From the NCBI GenBank assembly GCA_002722885.1, contig PBNE01000013.1:62001-126000 (forward strand): a stretch of DNA of 64,000 nt, written 5' to 3'. The position numbers and the translations under genes are program-made. This stretch comes from Rhodospirillaceae bacterium. GTDB taxonomy: Bacteria; Pseudomonadota; Alphaproteobacteria; SP197. Within the stretch, counting starts at the first letter, position 1. Each line of letters starts with the position of its first letter. Of the stretch, positions 1 to 8,857 are shown piece by piece. The notes under the pieces were generated by a model, which was given only the letters and a program-made list of their open reading frames with translations, made no database searches and was not told the DNA's origin.

Positions 1-2
1 GG

Positions 3-173
3 CTGCTGTTCAACGGCCTGATCGATCTGGCCGTGGGCTTACTGCTGTGGGACGGTCTGCCGAGCACGGCGATGTGGGCCCTGGGACTGATGATCGGCAT
101 CAGCCTCATCACCACAGGACTGACGGCGCTGATGTTGTCGTCGGGTTTGCGCCAGGTCGAAGCAGCCGACTGA
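3..173 (+). CDS. HdeD/DUF308-like membrane protein, C-terminal end
   Basis: Only the last 56 codons are present; the gene starts before the window. The visible part holds two hydrophobic helices, one running from the edge through GLLLW and one at LGLMIGISLITTGLTALML, then a short hydrophilic tail ending QVEAAD. The layout fits the last two helices of the six-helix HdeD family, whose best-known member gives acid resistance in enteric bacteria; the role of alphaproteobacterial members is unclear. Family assignment from such a short piece is tentative. Confidence 0.55.
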   Translation: MLFNGLIDLAVGLLLWDGLPSTAMWALGLMIGISLITTGLTALMLSSGLRQVEAAD

Positions 174-201
174 CAACAGATTCCAGAAGGACCAACGAAA
201 A

Positions 202-232
202 CGGGCGAGTGCCAAAGCACCCGCCCGCTGTT
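202..232. terminator. Bidirectional intrinsic terminator
   Basis: An inverted repeat of about 11 bp (202-212 with 217-227, one mismatch, loop CAAA) lies between the convergent HdeD-like gene and the binding-protein gene that ends at 253. T-rich tracts follow it in both directions (TTCTTT on the plus strand, TTTTCG on the minus strand), so it can serve both genes. Confidence 0.7.
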
Positions 233-252
233 CTTTGGACCCGGAGGTCGGC

Positions 253-1428
253 TTACATGCCGGCCAGGATCTGTTCGTAGAGGTTGACAATCTCGCCATA
301 ACGGTTCTGGTGAACCGAGAACTTGCCACTGGCAAGATAGGCTTCGATGTCGGACGACAGGCCGATCGACTGGAGGTACTCCTCCGTGATGCCTTCCATG
401 TCGTACACCTTCTTGTTGGAGACGCCATAACCCCACTCGGTGAGCTCGTAATACTGCGACTCAGGCGAGATATAAGCATCTAGCAGAGCATGCGCCTGCT
501 CATAGGTGCCACGCTCCTTGGTACGCGGATCGATGGTGAGACCGCAGACCCAGGTCAGCGCACCTTCCTTCGGGTTCATCCAGATATACTTGCCCTGGGT
601 GCCCGTGGCGTCCATTTCGCCCGACGCGGTCAGCATCATGCCGTTCCACGCGGCCGAAGCGACGACTTCACCCGAGAACAGGGCCTGGGTCATCGACGTC
701 GTGTCGCTGGTCAGCAGACGCATGTTGGGCAGGCTCTCGCGGACCAGATTGGCGACCGTTTCGATCTGCTCGTCGTTCATGTCGGTGAAGTCGATACCGG
801 CATAGATGGCGAAGAGATTGAAGTGATCTTCCACCGCATCGAACATGGCGAGACGGCCAGCATACTTCTCATCAAAGAAGATGCTCCAGCTCCACATCTC
901 GGGATCGGCATACTCCGGAGCAAGCTCCGTGTTCACAATGATCGCCGTGGCGCCGAAGTCTTCCGGAACCCACAGGGGCTGTCCGTCGGCCGTATTGGCG
1001 CCAGGAACGTGCTTGAGCGGCTCGATAACATCATCCCAATGCGAGATCATGCTTACATCGACCGGCTCGACGATGCCGGCGTCATACCAGAGGCCGATCT
1101 TCGAAGAGCACGGGAAGACGACGTCGACCTCGAAGCCCGCACGGATCTTGGCCATGGCTTCGGCCTGATCGGAGAACAGGGTGTAGGTCGGCGGTGAACC
1201 GTACTCCCTGACGTAATCCTGAGCGAAGGCGGCGTCGTCGTACCCGCCCCAGGTGAACATCACCAGGTCGCTGCCGTCGGCGCGCGCCATGCCCGGCATG
1301 CTGGTCGCCATGGCGGTACCGACACCGGCGGATGCCAGGACCTTGTGAGCCTGACGACGCGTCAGCTTACCCGAACACACCTTGTCTTCGAATTCGTTGG
1401 CCTCCATCAGAGGTTTGATCTTATCCAT
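253..1428 (-). CDS. PotD-like ABC solute-binding protein (orphan)
   Basis: A 391-residue periplasmic binding protein of the spermidine/putrescine (PotD) family. The N-terminus carries a twin-arginine motif (TRRQAH, around residues 23-28) followed by a weakly hydrophobic stretch and an ARA-type cleavage site near residue 50, so Tat export is likely. The mature start has the family's TWGGYDD block, and PCSSKIGLWYDAGIVEP is the second hallmark. I chose the ATG at 1428 over an upstream TTG because GGGAG lies about 9 bases before it. No permease or ATPase gene is adjacent, so it either serves a remote transporter or shares the PotABC system at 36-39 kb. Substrate cannot be deduced; amines and amino-acid-like compounds are typical. 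Confidence 0.88.
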   Translation of the reverse strand: MDKIKPLMEANEFEDKVCSGKLTRRQAHKVLASAGVGTAMATSMPGMARADGSDLVMFTWGGYDDAAFAQDYVREYGSPPTYTLFSDQAEAMAKIRAGFEVDVVFPCSSKIGLWYDAGIVEPVDVSMISHWDDVIEPLKHVPGANTADGQPLWVPEDFGATAIIVNTELAPEYADPEMWSWSIFFDEKYAGRLAMFDAVEDHFNLFAIYAGIDFTDMNDEQIETVANLVRESLPNMRLLTSDTTSMTQALFSGEVVASAAWNGMMLTASGEMDATGTQGKYIWMNPKEGALTWVCGLTIDPRTKERGTYEQAHALLDAYISPESQYYELTEWGYGVSNKKVYDMEGITEEYLQSIGLSSDIEAYLASGKFSVHQNRYGEIVNLYEQILAGM

Positions 1429-1655
1429 CGTCAAAAACTCCCGCGTTGCTTAAGATTTCGCCGCCTGTTTGACGGTCTGCTAATCAGGTTAATGGATAAG
1501 TTACGAAAATGGGAGTCTGCGGCACTCAATCTTGATTGAACCAGGATTGTCCCCTTCTCTCGGCACATTCGAGCGGAAAACTGCAAAATTTGAAGTGTGC
1601 CTCCCGTTCCGGATCGATAGTCTCAAGCTGATCATTTTACGAGGGAGCCACCGCT

Positions 1656-2480
1656 ATGTTTTCTTATCAGGGAAAGAAGGCCGTCGTCACAGGGGCCGGA
1701 CGCGGGATCGGGCGCCAGATCGCCCTGAACTTTGCGGAGCTGGGGGCCGATGTGATGCTGGCATCCCGAACATCCGGGGAAATCGAGAACGTTGCCGAGG
1801 AAATCCGGGCACTAGGTCGAAAAGCGTATCCCGTGGTGACCGATATGGGGGACTTCGACGCGGCACTCGCCCTGGTCGACACAGCCATCGAAACCATGGG
1901 CGGTCTGGATGTCTGGGTGAACAACGCCGGTGGCGGCAGCAGTGTGAAGGGCGGAATCGGTCCGATCGAAGACGCCACGCTGGAGGGCTTTGACGCCCTG
2001 TTTCAGCTCAATCTGCGTGTGCCGTTCTTCTGCGCCCGCAGGGCCGCCGATCACATGGCCTCGCGCGGCGGCGGCGCGATCCTCAACATCGTCTCGATCG
2101 ACGGCGTGCATGCAGCTCCGGGCGAAGGAATCTATGGTGCGGCCAAGGCGGCCCTGATCAGCCTGACCAAGACCATGGGTGTGGAGTACGGCCGGCATAA
2201 TGTCAGGATCAACGCCATCGCGCCGGCCCTGATCGACACCAAGCTGGTCGAACGCCACCTGCAGACCGAAGACGACCGCAAGACACGCGCGTCGTTTTAC
2301 CCACTCAATCGCGTCGGCAAGCCCGAGGACATCGCCGGAGCCGCCGTGTACTTCTGCTCCGACGAAGCCAGCTGGACATCGGGCCAGACCCTTGTGGTCG
2401 CCGGCGGCAACCAGGCGACCAGCGATCTGTTTCTCTGGGTTCGCAAACACAACGAAGTCCCCGAAGACCGGAAGATGTGA
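1656..2480 (+). CDS. Short-chain dehydrogenase/reductase
   Basis: A 274-residue classical SDR. The cofactor motif TGAGRGIG is at residues 12-19, NNAGGG near residue 90, and the catalytic Tyr160/Lys164 pair sits in YGAAK. The domain order and length match NAD(P)-dependent 3-oxoacyl-ACP-reductase/glucose-dehydrogenase-like members, but substrate cannot be read from sequence. The tail after the usual VAGGN end is about 20 residues longer than typical and rich in charged residues. A GAGGGA ribosome site precedes the ATG. It is divergent from the binding protein at 253-1428 across 227 bases and convergent with the LysR gene, whose stop is two bases away. Confidence 0.9.
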   Translation: MFSYQGKKAVVTGAGRGIGRQIALNFAELGADVMLASRTSGEIENVAEEIRALGRKAYPVVTDMGDFDAALALVDTAIETMGGLDVWVNNAGGGSSVKGGIGPIEDATLEGFDALFQLNLRVPFFCARRAADHMASRGGGAILNIVSIDGVHAAPGEGIYGAAKAALISLTKTMGVEYGRHNVRINAIAPALIDTKLVERHLQTEDDRKTRASFYPLNRVGKPEDIAGAAVYFCSDEASWTSGQTLVVAGGNQATSDLFLWVRKHNEVPEDRKM

Positions 2481-2482
2481 CC

Positions 2483-3406
2483 TCAGGCCTCAGCCTGTTC
2501 CTTGAGCATGTCGGGCAGGTGTTCGCGGCAGACCTGAGCGAAGGCTTGGCCCATGCGCGTGGGGCGTGATGACGCCAGGCGCGCGATCCCCATATGCACC
2601 GTGCGATGGGCTTCGGACAACGGCACCGTCACCAGCGCGGAGCCATCGAGTGCCCTGTGGTGAGGCGCGCGGGAATGGAGCACGCTGTAGCCGTAACCGT
2701 TGGCGACAAGACCGCGGACCATTTCGAAGGATCGTGTCTCGTAGGCGATGACGGGCTCGATGTTGGCTTCCGAAAACACCGACAGGAAGTGGTCGCGACT
2801 GTCAGGCAGCCCCAGCAACACCAGAGCTTCGCCTTCCAGATCGGCAAGGCTGACCTCCGACCGCTGCGCCAGGCGATGATCGGCCGGAAGAGCAGCATAA
2901 AGCGGCACCGTCACCACGGCCTCGAAGTCGATGTCGGGCGCGAGGTTGAGATCATAGGTCAGCGCAAGCTCGAAGCGACCGCGGCGCAGGCCGTCCTGCA
3001 CCGCCCGCAGATCAAGCTCATGAGGCCGAACCCGGATGGCGGGGTGCTCCTGACCGACAAGGCGCAACAACCCCGGCAGCACGATCGGTGCGAAGGTCAC
3101 GAAACACCCGACATCGAGATCGCCTTCGAGGCTCTCGGCCAGACCCTCCGCGTCCTGTGACAGCTCTTCGGCGTGGTTCAACAGGTTGCGCGAGGACGCA
3201 TGAAGCCGCCTGCCGGCCGGCGTGAGCGACAGGCCCTGCGCGTGATGGCGGACAAAGAGCTGCACGCCGAAGACGTCTTCGAGATGCGCGATCGCCGCGG
3301 ACACAGAGGGCTGTGACACATGACACGTCTCGGCAGCACCGGTGACACTGCCGACATCGGCAGCGGCCGCGAAGTAACGCAGGTGTTTGAGTGTGTAGTT
3401 TATCAT
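2483..3406 (-). CDS. LysR-family transcriptional regulator
   Basis: A 307-residue LysR protein. The N-terminal winged helix-turn-helix reads LKHLRYFAAAADVGS, then the recognition-helix region SQPSVSAAIAHLEDVFG, with the conserved LTPAGRRL end of the DNA-binding domain. A full effector-binding domain follows. It is divergent from the HpaB/RidA/DUF1028 genes and separated from them by about 100 bases that contain a perfect T-N11-A palindrome, so it most likely controls that operon. Start taken as the ATG at 3406. The effector is unknown. Confidence 0.93.
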   Translation of the reverse strand: MINYTLKHLRYFAAAADVGSVTGAAETCHVSQPSVSAAIAHLEDVFGVQLFVRHHAQGLSLTPAGRRLHASSRNLLNHAEELSQDAEGLAESLEGDLDVGCFVTFAPIVLPGLLRLVGQEHPAIRVRPHELDLRAVQDGLRRGRFELALTYDLNLAPDIDFEAVVTVPLYAALPADHRLAQRSEVSLADLEGEALVLLGLPDSRDHFLSVFSEANIEPVIAYETRSFEMVRGLVANGYGYSVLHSRAPHHRALDGSALVTVPLSEAHRTVHMGIARLASSRPTRMGQAFAQVCREHLPDMLKEQAEA

Positions 3407-3411
3407 CAAAT

Positions 3412-3432
3412 TCTATGCAATGTGTCGATAGA
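3412..3432. promoter_or_regulatory. LysR-type T-N11-A operator candidate
   Basis: TCTAT (3412-3416) and ATAGA (3428-3432) form a perfect 5-bp inverted repeat with an 11-base spacer. This is the T-N11-A architecture expected of a LysR recognition site. It begins six bases upstream of the LysR start codon and lies in the AT-rich stretch of the intergenic region shared with the divergent HpaB-like gene, so it may mediate autoregulation and activation. Confidence 0.55.
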
Positions 3433-3508
3433 TAATTTTTTGCTGTAGAAGCGTCTGTTGTCAAGGTCCGTACCCTGTGCACGACAGATCGATCGGGAGA
3501 CGACCACC

Positions 3509-4954
3509 ATGCTAATGACAGGCGAACAGTACCGGGACTCGTTGCGTGACGACCGCGAGGTGTTCATCAACGGCGAGCGCGTGAAAAGCGTGCCCGACCA
3601 TCCTGCTTTCAAGCCGATCGTGGACGTGCGTTCCCGCATCTACGACATGGCGCATGAAGAGAAGTTCAAGAACGTCATGGCCTACGAGAAGGACGGCGAG
3701 AAGTTCGCCACGTCTTGGCAGCCGCCCTACACACAGGATGACTGGTGGGTCAAGAAAGACTGGGTCGAGATGGTCATGAAGGAGATCGGCGGTGTGGTGA
3801 CACGCGTCGGCGACGAGACCGTGGGCGAGATGTGGTCGCTGGCCGACGGCAAGGACATCCTGAATCAGGTCGACGACCATTGGGCCGACAACATCGACAA
3901 TCACATCGATAATGTGCTGCGCAACGACATCTTCCATGTCTCGGCCAACACCGACCCCAAGGGTGACCGCTCCAAGGCGCCACAGGATCAGGACCCCGAC
4001 ATGCTGCTGCATGTCGTGAAGGAGACCGACGAAGGCATCATCGTTCGCGGCGCGAAGTACGAGACTGCCGCTGCCTATGCGACACAGGCATTCGTGAAGC
4101 CCACCATCGCAAACTGGGGTGATGCCAAGCTCAGCGACTACGCCCTTGGTTTCATCTGCCCGATGAATGCGCCAGGCCTCAAACACATCTGCCGCAATGG
4201 TTTTGCCGGTGTGAAGCCCGCCGACGACTATCCGCTGTCGAACGGCTTCGACGAGGTCGACACGCTTCTGGTCTTCGACAACGTGCTGGTCCCTTGGGAG
4301 AATATCCTGTTCTACCGCCACACGGCCGCCGCCACATTCATTCGCGGCACCCTGCACCGCTACAGCGCCTACATGTTCACGCTGCGCATTCTCCACATCG
4401 CCGACCTGATGATCGGCACGGCGCTGTTCAACGTGAAACAGACCGGCCTCGACAAGCAGCAGGCCGTGATGGAAAAGCTGGCGCAACTGGCCTGCTACCG
4501 CGAGGGCATCAACGCCCACATGACCGGCGCCATCGCGACCGCGCAGAAGAGCCCGGGCGGCTTCCTGATGCCGAACCAGTCGCTACTCTACACCGGCCGC
4601 GTGCTGGCGTGCTCTCAGCTTCCGGCCATGATGCACCTGACCCGCGAGCTCTGCGGCGGCCAGATCTGCGTCACACCGGACAGCCCATCCTTCAACGCTC
4701 CTGAGACCAAGGAGTGGATGGAAAAGTTCTACAACGTGAATGACAACTGGCAGGCCGAGGACCGGCGCAAGTTGTTGGCGTTCGGCCGCGATCTCGTGAA
4801 CTCCGACTATGCCGGCCACAAGGTCACCTTCCAGCTCTTCGCCCAGTCAGCGCCGTTCGCGCACCTGGGTGCAGTTTACCGGAATTTCGACTTCGACGGA
4901 CCGATGGAGTTCGTGAAGAAGGCCGCCGGACTGTCCGACAAGGTTATGCGTTAA
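3509..4954 (+). CDS. HpaB-family flavin-dependent hydroxylase-like protein
   Basis: A 481-residue member of the 4-hydroxyphenylacetate 3-hydroxylase (HpaB) family, which includes two-component flavin monooxygenases and 4-hydroxybutyryl-CoA dehydratase-like enzymes. It opens with the family signature MTGEQYRDSLRDDREVFING; the N-domain covers roughly residues 1-275 and the C-domain the rest. The start is the ATG at 3509, preceded by GGGAGA, because the family begins at exactly this motif; an earlier in-frame start would add 17 unrelated residues. No HpaC-type flavin reductase is nearby, so the reduced flavin would have to come from elsewhere or the reaction is not a monooxygenation. It leads an operon with a RidA-like gene and a DUF1028 gene, divergent from a LysR regulator. 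Substrate unknown. Confidence 0.85.
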   Translation: MLMTGEQYRDSLRDDREVFINGERVKSVPDHPAFKPIVDVRSRIYDMAHEEKFKNVMAYEKDGEKFATSWQPPYTQDDWWVKKDWVEMVMKEIGGVVTRVGDETVGEMWSLADGKDILNQVDDHWADNIDNHIDNVLRNDIFHVSANTDPKGDRSKAPQDQDPDMLLHVVKETDEGIIVRGAKYETAAAYATQAFVKPTIANWGDAKLSDYALGFICPMNAPGLKHICRNGFAGVKPADDYPLSNGFDEVDTLLVFDNVLVPWENILFYRHTAAATFIRGTLHRYSAYMFTLRILHIADLMIGTALFNVKQTGLDKQQAVMEKLAQLACYREGINAHMTGAIATAQKSPGGFLMPNQSLLYTGRVLACSQLPAMMHLTRELCGGQICVTPDSPSFNAPETKEWMEKFYNVNDNWQAEDRRKLLAFGRDLVNSDYAGHKVTFQLFAQSAPFAHLGAVYRNFDFDGPMEFVKKAAGLSDKVMR

Positions 4955-4984
4955 GAGCCGCCGCTCGAGCCGTCGAAAATTCAG

Positions 4985-5025
4985 GCATCGGCCCTCTCTC
5001 ACCATGTGAGCGGTAGGGCCGATGC
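4985..5025. promoter_or_regulatory. Long two-tier hairpin between hpaB-like and ridA-like genes
   Basis: A perfect 11-bp inverted repeat (4985-4995 with 5015-5025, GCATCGGCCCT) encloses a second 5-bp inverted repeat, CTCAC/GTGAG (4998-5002 with 5006-5010). The structure lies in the 112-base gap between the HpaB-like stop and the RidA-like start. No T-tract follows on either strand, so it does not look like an ordinary terminator. It could be an mRNA-processing or stabilising element, a partial attenuator or an operator. Confidence 0.5.
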
Positions 5026-5066
5026 TGTAACGTTCCCACCACCATTCGATTCGGGGAATCAAGACC

Positions 5067-5483
5067 ATGGCACACCAGCGTTTCCGCAAGTTTAACACCA
5101 AGGAGATGTATCCCGAGCAGTCGCTCGACAACGATCTGTGCATGGTGATGCGCGCAGGCAACCACATCTTCATGCGCGGCCAGACCGGCTTTGATCTCGA
5201 CGGCAGCTTCCACGGTGTCGGCGACGCCGCGGCCCAGGCTGAAATGGCCATGAGCTGCGTGAAGCGGCTGCTCGAAGAGGCCGGCGGCAAAATGGAGCAT
5301 ATCTGCAAGGTCACGATCTACCTGACCGATCCGCGCTACCGCGAGCCAGTCTACAACGTGATCGGCCGCTGGCTGAAGGGCGTCTATCCGGTCTCTACCG
5401 GCCTTGTGGTCCAGGCGCTCGCCAAACCGGAAATGGTGATGGAAATCGACGTCGATGCCGTCATTCCCGACGACGAGGCCTGA
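5067..5483 (+). CDS. RidA/YjgF-family protein without the catalytic arginine
   Basis: A 138-residue protein of the Rid (YER057c/YjgF/UK114) fold. The family core is seen in AEMAMSCVKRLLEEAGG and HICKVTIYLTDPRYREPVY. Archetypal RidA imine deaminases carry an arginine shortly after the C-terminal YP motif (E. coli Arg105). Here the stretch reads YPVSTGLVVQ, so that arginine is absent; the usual SGQ turn is replaced by RGQTGFD. The protein is therefore more likely a non-archetypal Rid subfamily member of unknown activity than a 2-aminoacrylate deaminase. It sits between the HpaB-like and DUF1028 genes, three bases before the latter, which suggests a shared pathway. Confidence 0.85.
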   Translation: MAHQRFRKFNTKEMYPEQSLDNDLCMVMRAGNHIFMRGQTGFDLDGSFHGVGDAAAQAEMAMSCVKRLLEEAGGKMEHICKVTIYLTDPRYREPVYNVIGRWLKGVYPVSTGLVVQALAKPEMVMEIDVDAVIPDDEA

Positions 5484-5486
5484 TCA

Positions 5487-6161
5487 ATGACCTTTTCTCT
5501 CACTGGACGCTGCGAACGCACCGGCATGTTCGGCGTGGCCGTCACGTCGTCCAGCCCCGCGGTGGCCGCACGCTGCGCCTGGGTGCGCGGCCATGTCGGC
5601 GCGGTCTCGACCCAGAACATCACCGACCCCGGTCTGGGCATCATGGGGCTGAACCTGATGCAGCAGGGCTTTGGCGCCAAGAAAGCCATGGAGATGATCG
5701 TCGGTGCCCGCGCTTTCAGCGAGTATCGCCAGATCGCGATCATCGACGCGCTGGGCCACACCGCTCACCACTCCGGCGCCAACACGCTGGGCACCAACAA
5801 TGTGGTCGAAGGCAACAACTGCATCGCCGCGGGCAACCTGCTCTCCACACCGAAAGTGCCCGAGGCCATGGTTGCGGACTTTGAAGCTAACGGCGATGAG
5901 CATCTGGCTGAACGACTGTTGCGTGGCGTCGAAGCAGGCCTTGATGCCGGCGGTGAGGAAGGTGACGTGAAGTCGGTCGGCGTGAAGGTCTGCCACCAGC
6001 ACGACTGGCCGATCTGCGAGCTGCGAGTCGACTGGCACGACGAGCCGATTGCCGAGCTGCGCCGTGTATGGGATGTCTACCGCCCGCAGATGCCCGACTA
6101 CATCATGCGTGCGCTCGACCCCCGCGATACACCGAGCTACGGCGTGCCCGGCGACCTCTGA
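5487..6161 (+). CDS. DUF1028 family (Ntn-hydrolase-like) protein
   Basis: A 224-residue DUF1028 protein. The opening TFSLTGRCERTGMFGVAVTS and the block GAVSTQNITDPGLG are the hallmarks of this family, which is predicted to have an N-terminal-nucleophile hydrolase fold; members often neighbour RidA, amidase or peptidase genes. No enzymatic activity is firmly assigned. It starts three bases after the RidA-like stop, so the two are surely co-transcribed. Its 3' end overlaps the convergent EEP-family gene by 25 bases. A hydrolytic step acting on an amide or lactam made or consumed by the HpaB-like enzyme is a reasonable guess but unproven. Confidence 0.85.
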   Translation: MTFSLTGRCERTGMFGVAVTSSSPAVAARCAWVRGHVGAVSTQNITDPGLGIMGLNLMQQGFGAKKAMEMIVGARAFSEYRQIAIIDALGHTAHHSGANTLGTNNVVEGNNCIAAGNLLSTPKVPEAMVADFEANGDEHLAERLLRGVEAGLDAGGEEGDVKSVGVKVCHQHDWPICELRVDWHDEPIAELRRVWDVYRPQMPDYIMRALDPRDTPSYGVPGDL

Positions 6162-7129
6162 TCCAGCGCGACGTCGATCATGACCGGCCTGTGATCAGAG
6201 CCGATGTTGGGGCCGGTTTCGATGTGCGTGATGATCAGATTCTCGCTGACCAGTGCGTGATCGATTGGAATTCCCGCAAAGTCGAACCAGACCGGCCAAG
6301 TAGCGGCGACATTGAGGCCGTGAAGGTCCAGCTCGTCCAGGAAGGTCCGAAGAGCCGGTGACCACGGCGTGGCGTTGAAATCACCAACAACGACCAACGG
6401 CCCGTCACGCAGCCAAAGATGATCGGCCGCCGAATCAAGCTGCCGGTCGCGCGCCGTCATCGAACCTGGCATCAATGGCGGGAACGGATGAACGCCGGCC
6501 ACCGTCAGAGGCCCGACATCGGTCTCCAACGTCGCGATCACTGTGATGGGACCGCCTTCGCTGAGCGTATCGTCCGTCAGCGTGACAACCTCCGCCTCAA
6601 CAATCGGGAATCGGCTATAGAGAACCATGCCCAAGGCATGCGGACGCGGCTCCAACACACGATGGGCGAAACCGGCCATCACCGCTTCAAGCTGCTCGAC
6701 GTGACGCTCTGTGACCTCTGTGAGCACCAGAACATCGGGCTGCTGCGCCTCGACCCAGGCACCCAGATCAGCCGCATCGCTGTTGTGGATCAGGACGTTC
6801 GAGAACATCACCCGTGCCATGGGCTGATCCGTGGAAATGGCGGCGCGTGCTTCGGTCTGTGCCGATACAAGGCCAGTCCACAGCACATCGGCACCCAGCA
6901 AAAGCGCAAGCGCGACCAAAGCGCCCGACAGCCATTTGCGGCCACCTGCAAGACAGAGTACGGCTGTTCCAAGCAACCCGACCGCGACATGCGGCCGCCC
7001 GCTCGACGCCAATTCTCCCGGCCAGCTCACCATGCCAAGGATGGGGCTGGCCGCTAGCATACCCACTGCCAACGCGCCCAGGCCCAGCGTGCCGACCAGG
7101 ATGCTATTGCGGTTTTTGCTCTGCGCCAT
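6137..7129 (-). CDS. Membrane-anchored endonuclease/exonuclease/phosphatase-family protein
   Basis: A 330-residue protein with three hydrophobic helices in the first ~95 residues followed by an EEP (DNase I/sphingomyelinase-like) domain. Visible catalytic blocks are the early QPDVLVLTEV (metal-binding Glu), GDFNATPWSP and the terminal GSDHRPVMIDV. The architecture matches the YafD-like group whose catalytic domain faces the periplasm; nucleic acid, phospholipid and phosphate-ester substrates are all possible. A GGTGAGG ribosome site precedes the ATG. It is the downstream member of a minus-strand pair with the TPR gene, separated by about 75 bases. Confidence 0.85.
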   Translation of the reverse strand: MAQSKNRNSILVGTLGLGALAVGMLAASPILGMVSWPGELASSGRPHVAVGLLGTAVLCLAGGRKWLSGALVALALLLGADVLWTGLVSAQTEARAAISTDQPMARVMFSNVLIHNSDAADLGAWVEAQQPDVLVLTEVTERHVEQLEAVMAGFAHRVLEPRPHALGMVLYSRFPIVEAEVVTLTDDTLSEGGPITVIATLETDVGPLTVAGVHPFPPLMPGSMTARDRQLDSAADHLWLRDGPLVVVGDFNATPWSPALRTFLDELDLHGLNVAATWPVWFDFAGIPIDHALVSENLIITHIETGPNIGSDHRPVMIDVALDQRSPGTP

Positions 7130-7203
7130 TGTGCGGCCTCACCTTCACGCGGAAGATTGCTGCCTGATTGAGGCCACGACATGACAGGTCCGGGAACACA
7201 CCA

Positions 7204-8778
7204 TCAATCAGCCACCTCCAGGGCCGCCGCGCGGCCCTCCATCTCTTCAGCCAGGGCCGTTTCCTGCAGTCGCCGCAGAGCAAAAGCGTAGTCGCGCAGA
7301 AGTGGAGCGAGACGTGGATTGTCCGCACCCAGTTGCGCTTCGCGGATGGCCAGAGCCTCAGCGTAGAGGTCTGTCGCGTCTTCGAGCTGCCTCGTGATCA
7401 TCAGCGTCTCGGCACGAGCCTCCAGAACATCCGCCATATCGAGACTTTCGCCCAGGCCGACGGCTTGCAGGATGTCACCGGCTTCCATGTTGAGCGCGAC
7501 CGCGGCGTCGAAATCACCATTGAGCCGCGCCAGCTCGGCCTGGCTGGCAAGAACCGCGGCAACATCACCATGCTGCCGACCGAAGGTGGACTCCAGAACA
7601 TCGAGCGCCGCAGCCAATTCCGGCTCCGCCAGTTCGGTCACGCCACCGGCCAGAAGACGACGCCCGAAGCTGGCACGCAGGCGTGCCACTTCGGGATGCC
7701 CGGTTCCGTTGGCCGCCTCCAGAACCAGCATAGCAAACTGGTTGGCTTCGACCGCCTCCAGCAACTCACCTTGTGCCTCCAACACGTCGGCCAGATTGCC
7801 GAGGACAATTGCGACCGCAGGGTGGCGATTGCCAAAGACCGAGGTGGTCACGAGTAAGGCGGCATCGAGGCGGAGACGCGCTTCTGCGAGACGGCCAAGA
7901 TTGAAGTATGCGAGACCGATGTTGTTCAGAACAGGTGCGACGCGCGAATCTGTTTCGCCATACAGCATCAGGCGCATAGCAAGAGCCTCTTCATAGTAAA
8001 GCAAGGCCTCTTCGGAGCGGCCCTGATGGCGCAGGCTTTCACCGAGCCGGTTCAGAACACTGGCGGCCTCCGGATGCGGTGCCGGAAGTTCGCTTCGCGC
8101 AATGATCAGCGCCTCATCAAGCAGATTGCGCGCAAGAACCGGGCGCTCCATGGCCTCATGCACGGCGGCGGCTCCGATCATAAGACTGACATGACCTTCC
8201 GGCGAGCCATGACGTGCCTCCGCAAGCAGGTCCTCATAGAGGGCCAGAGCGTCATCGTAACGGGCAACGGCGTAGTAGATGGAGGCGAGGTCAGCCCGGA
8301 TCGCCATCGCGTCGGCACCCTCCCCTTCGCCAATGCCTTCGAGATTGGTGAGTGCACGGTTGAGCAATGTCGAGGTATCGGCATAGAGCGCCTGGTTCTG
8401 CATGACCTTGGCGAGATGCCGCAGACCGATCGCCACAGCTTGTGACGGTTCCCCGTAGGATGCGATGCGGAGCTCGAGCGACAGGGTGTGCTGTTCGACC
8501 GCGCGGGTGAACTCGCCCATCGCGCCATAGGCGAGGCCGAGCGATGTGGCGGTGACAATGACATCCTCATCGTCGCGGTGCTCCGCCTCAACGATCTCCC
8601 GTGCCGCGTGGAAGAGCTCCAGCGCGGCCGCGGGATCAACGGCTTGAAGCAGGGTCTGCCCCTCAATAATCAGAGCGCTCCAGGGATCTTCATCCTGCGC
8701 CCATAAGGGCGTGGCCAGAGGCAGCGCGAAACATAAGACAACAAGGGCAAGGCGAAGCGGGTGTGTCATGCACATCAT
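7204..8778 (-). CDS. Exported tetratricopeptide-repeat protein
   Basis: About 524 residues. A signal peptide (THPLRLALVVLCFALPLA, cleaved after LWA) is followed by many TPR units. Repeats of the kinesin-light-chain type are obvious, for example HPEAASVLNRLGESLRHQG and RVAPVLNNIGLAYFNLGR. The start is one of three clustered ATGs at 8778, 8775 or 8769; anything further upstream would lie inside the terminator at 8801-8834. It is probably a periplasmic scaffold for protein-protein contacts. No partner can be named from context. Confidence 0.8.
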   Translation of the reverse strand: MMCMTHPLRLALVVLCFALPLATPLWAQDEDPWSALIIEGQTLLQAVDPAAALELFHAAREIVEAEHRDDEDVIVTATSLGLAYGAMGEFTRAVEQHTLSLELRIASYGEPSQAVAIGLRHLAKVMQNQALYADTSTLLNRALTNLEGIGEGEGADAMAIRADLASIYYAVARYDDALALYEDLLAEARHGSPEGHVSLMIGAAAVHEAMERPVLARNLLDEALIIARSELPAPHPEAASVLNRLGESLRHQGRSEEALLYYEEALAMRLMLYGETDSRVAPVLNNIGLAYFNLGRLAEARLRLDAALLVTTSVFGNRHPAVAIVLGNLADVLEAQGELLEAVEANQFAMLVLEAANGTGHPEVARLRASFGRRLLAGGVTELAEPELAAALDVLESTFGRQHGDVAAVLASQAELARLNGDFDAAVALNMEAGDILQAVGLGESLDMADVLEARAETLMITRQLEDATDLYAEALAIREAQLGADNPRLAPLLRDYAFALRRLQETALAEEMEGRAAALEVAD

Positions 8779-8800
8779 TTGGCCACGGCACAGCTCCAAT

Positions 8801-8834
8801 GCAAAGGGCCTCTCCGCTTTGCGAAGAGGCCCCA
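8801..8834 (-). terminator. Intrinsic terminator after the class III aminotransferase
   Basis: An 8-bp perfect stem (GGGCCTCT 8806-8813 with AGAGGCCC 8825-8832) with an 11-base loop lies 25 bases downstream of the aminotransferase stop. On the minus strand it is followed by TTTGC, a short T-run, so termination may be only moderate. Confidence 0.65.
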
Positions 8835-8857
8835 CAACACATCACCGTGACCGACGA

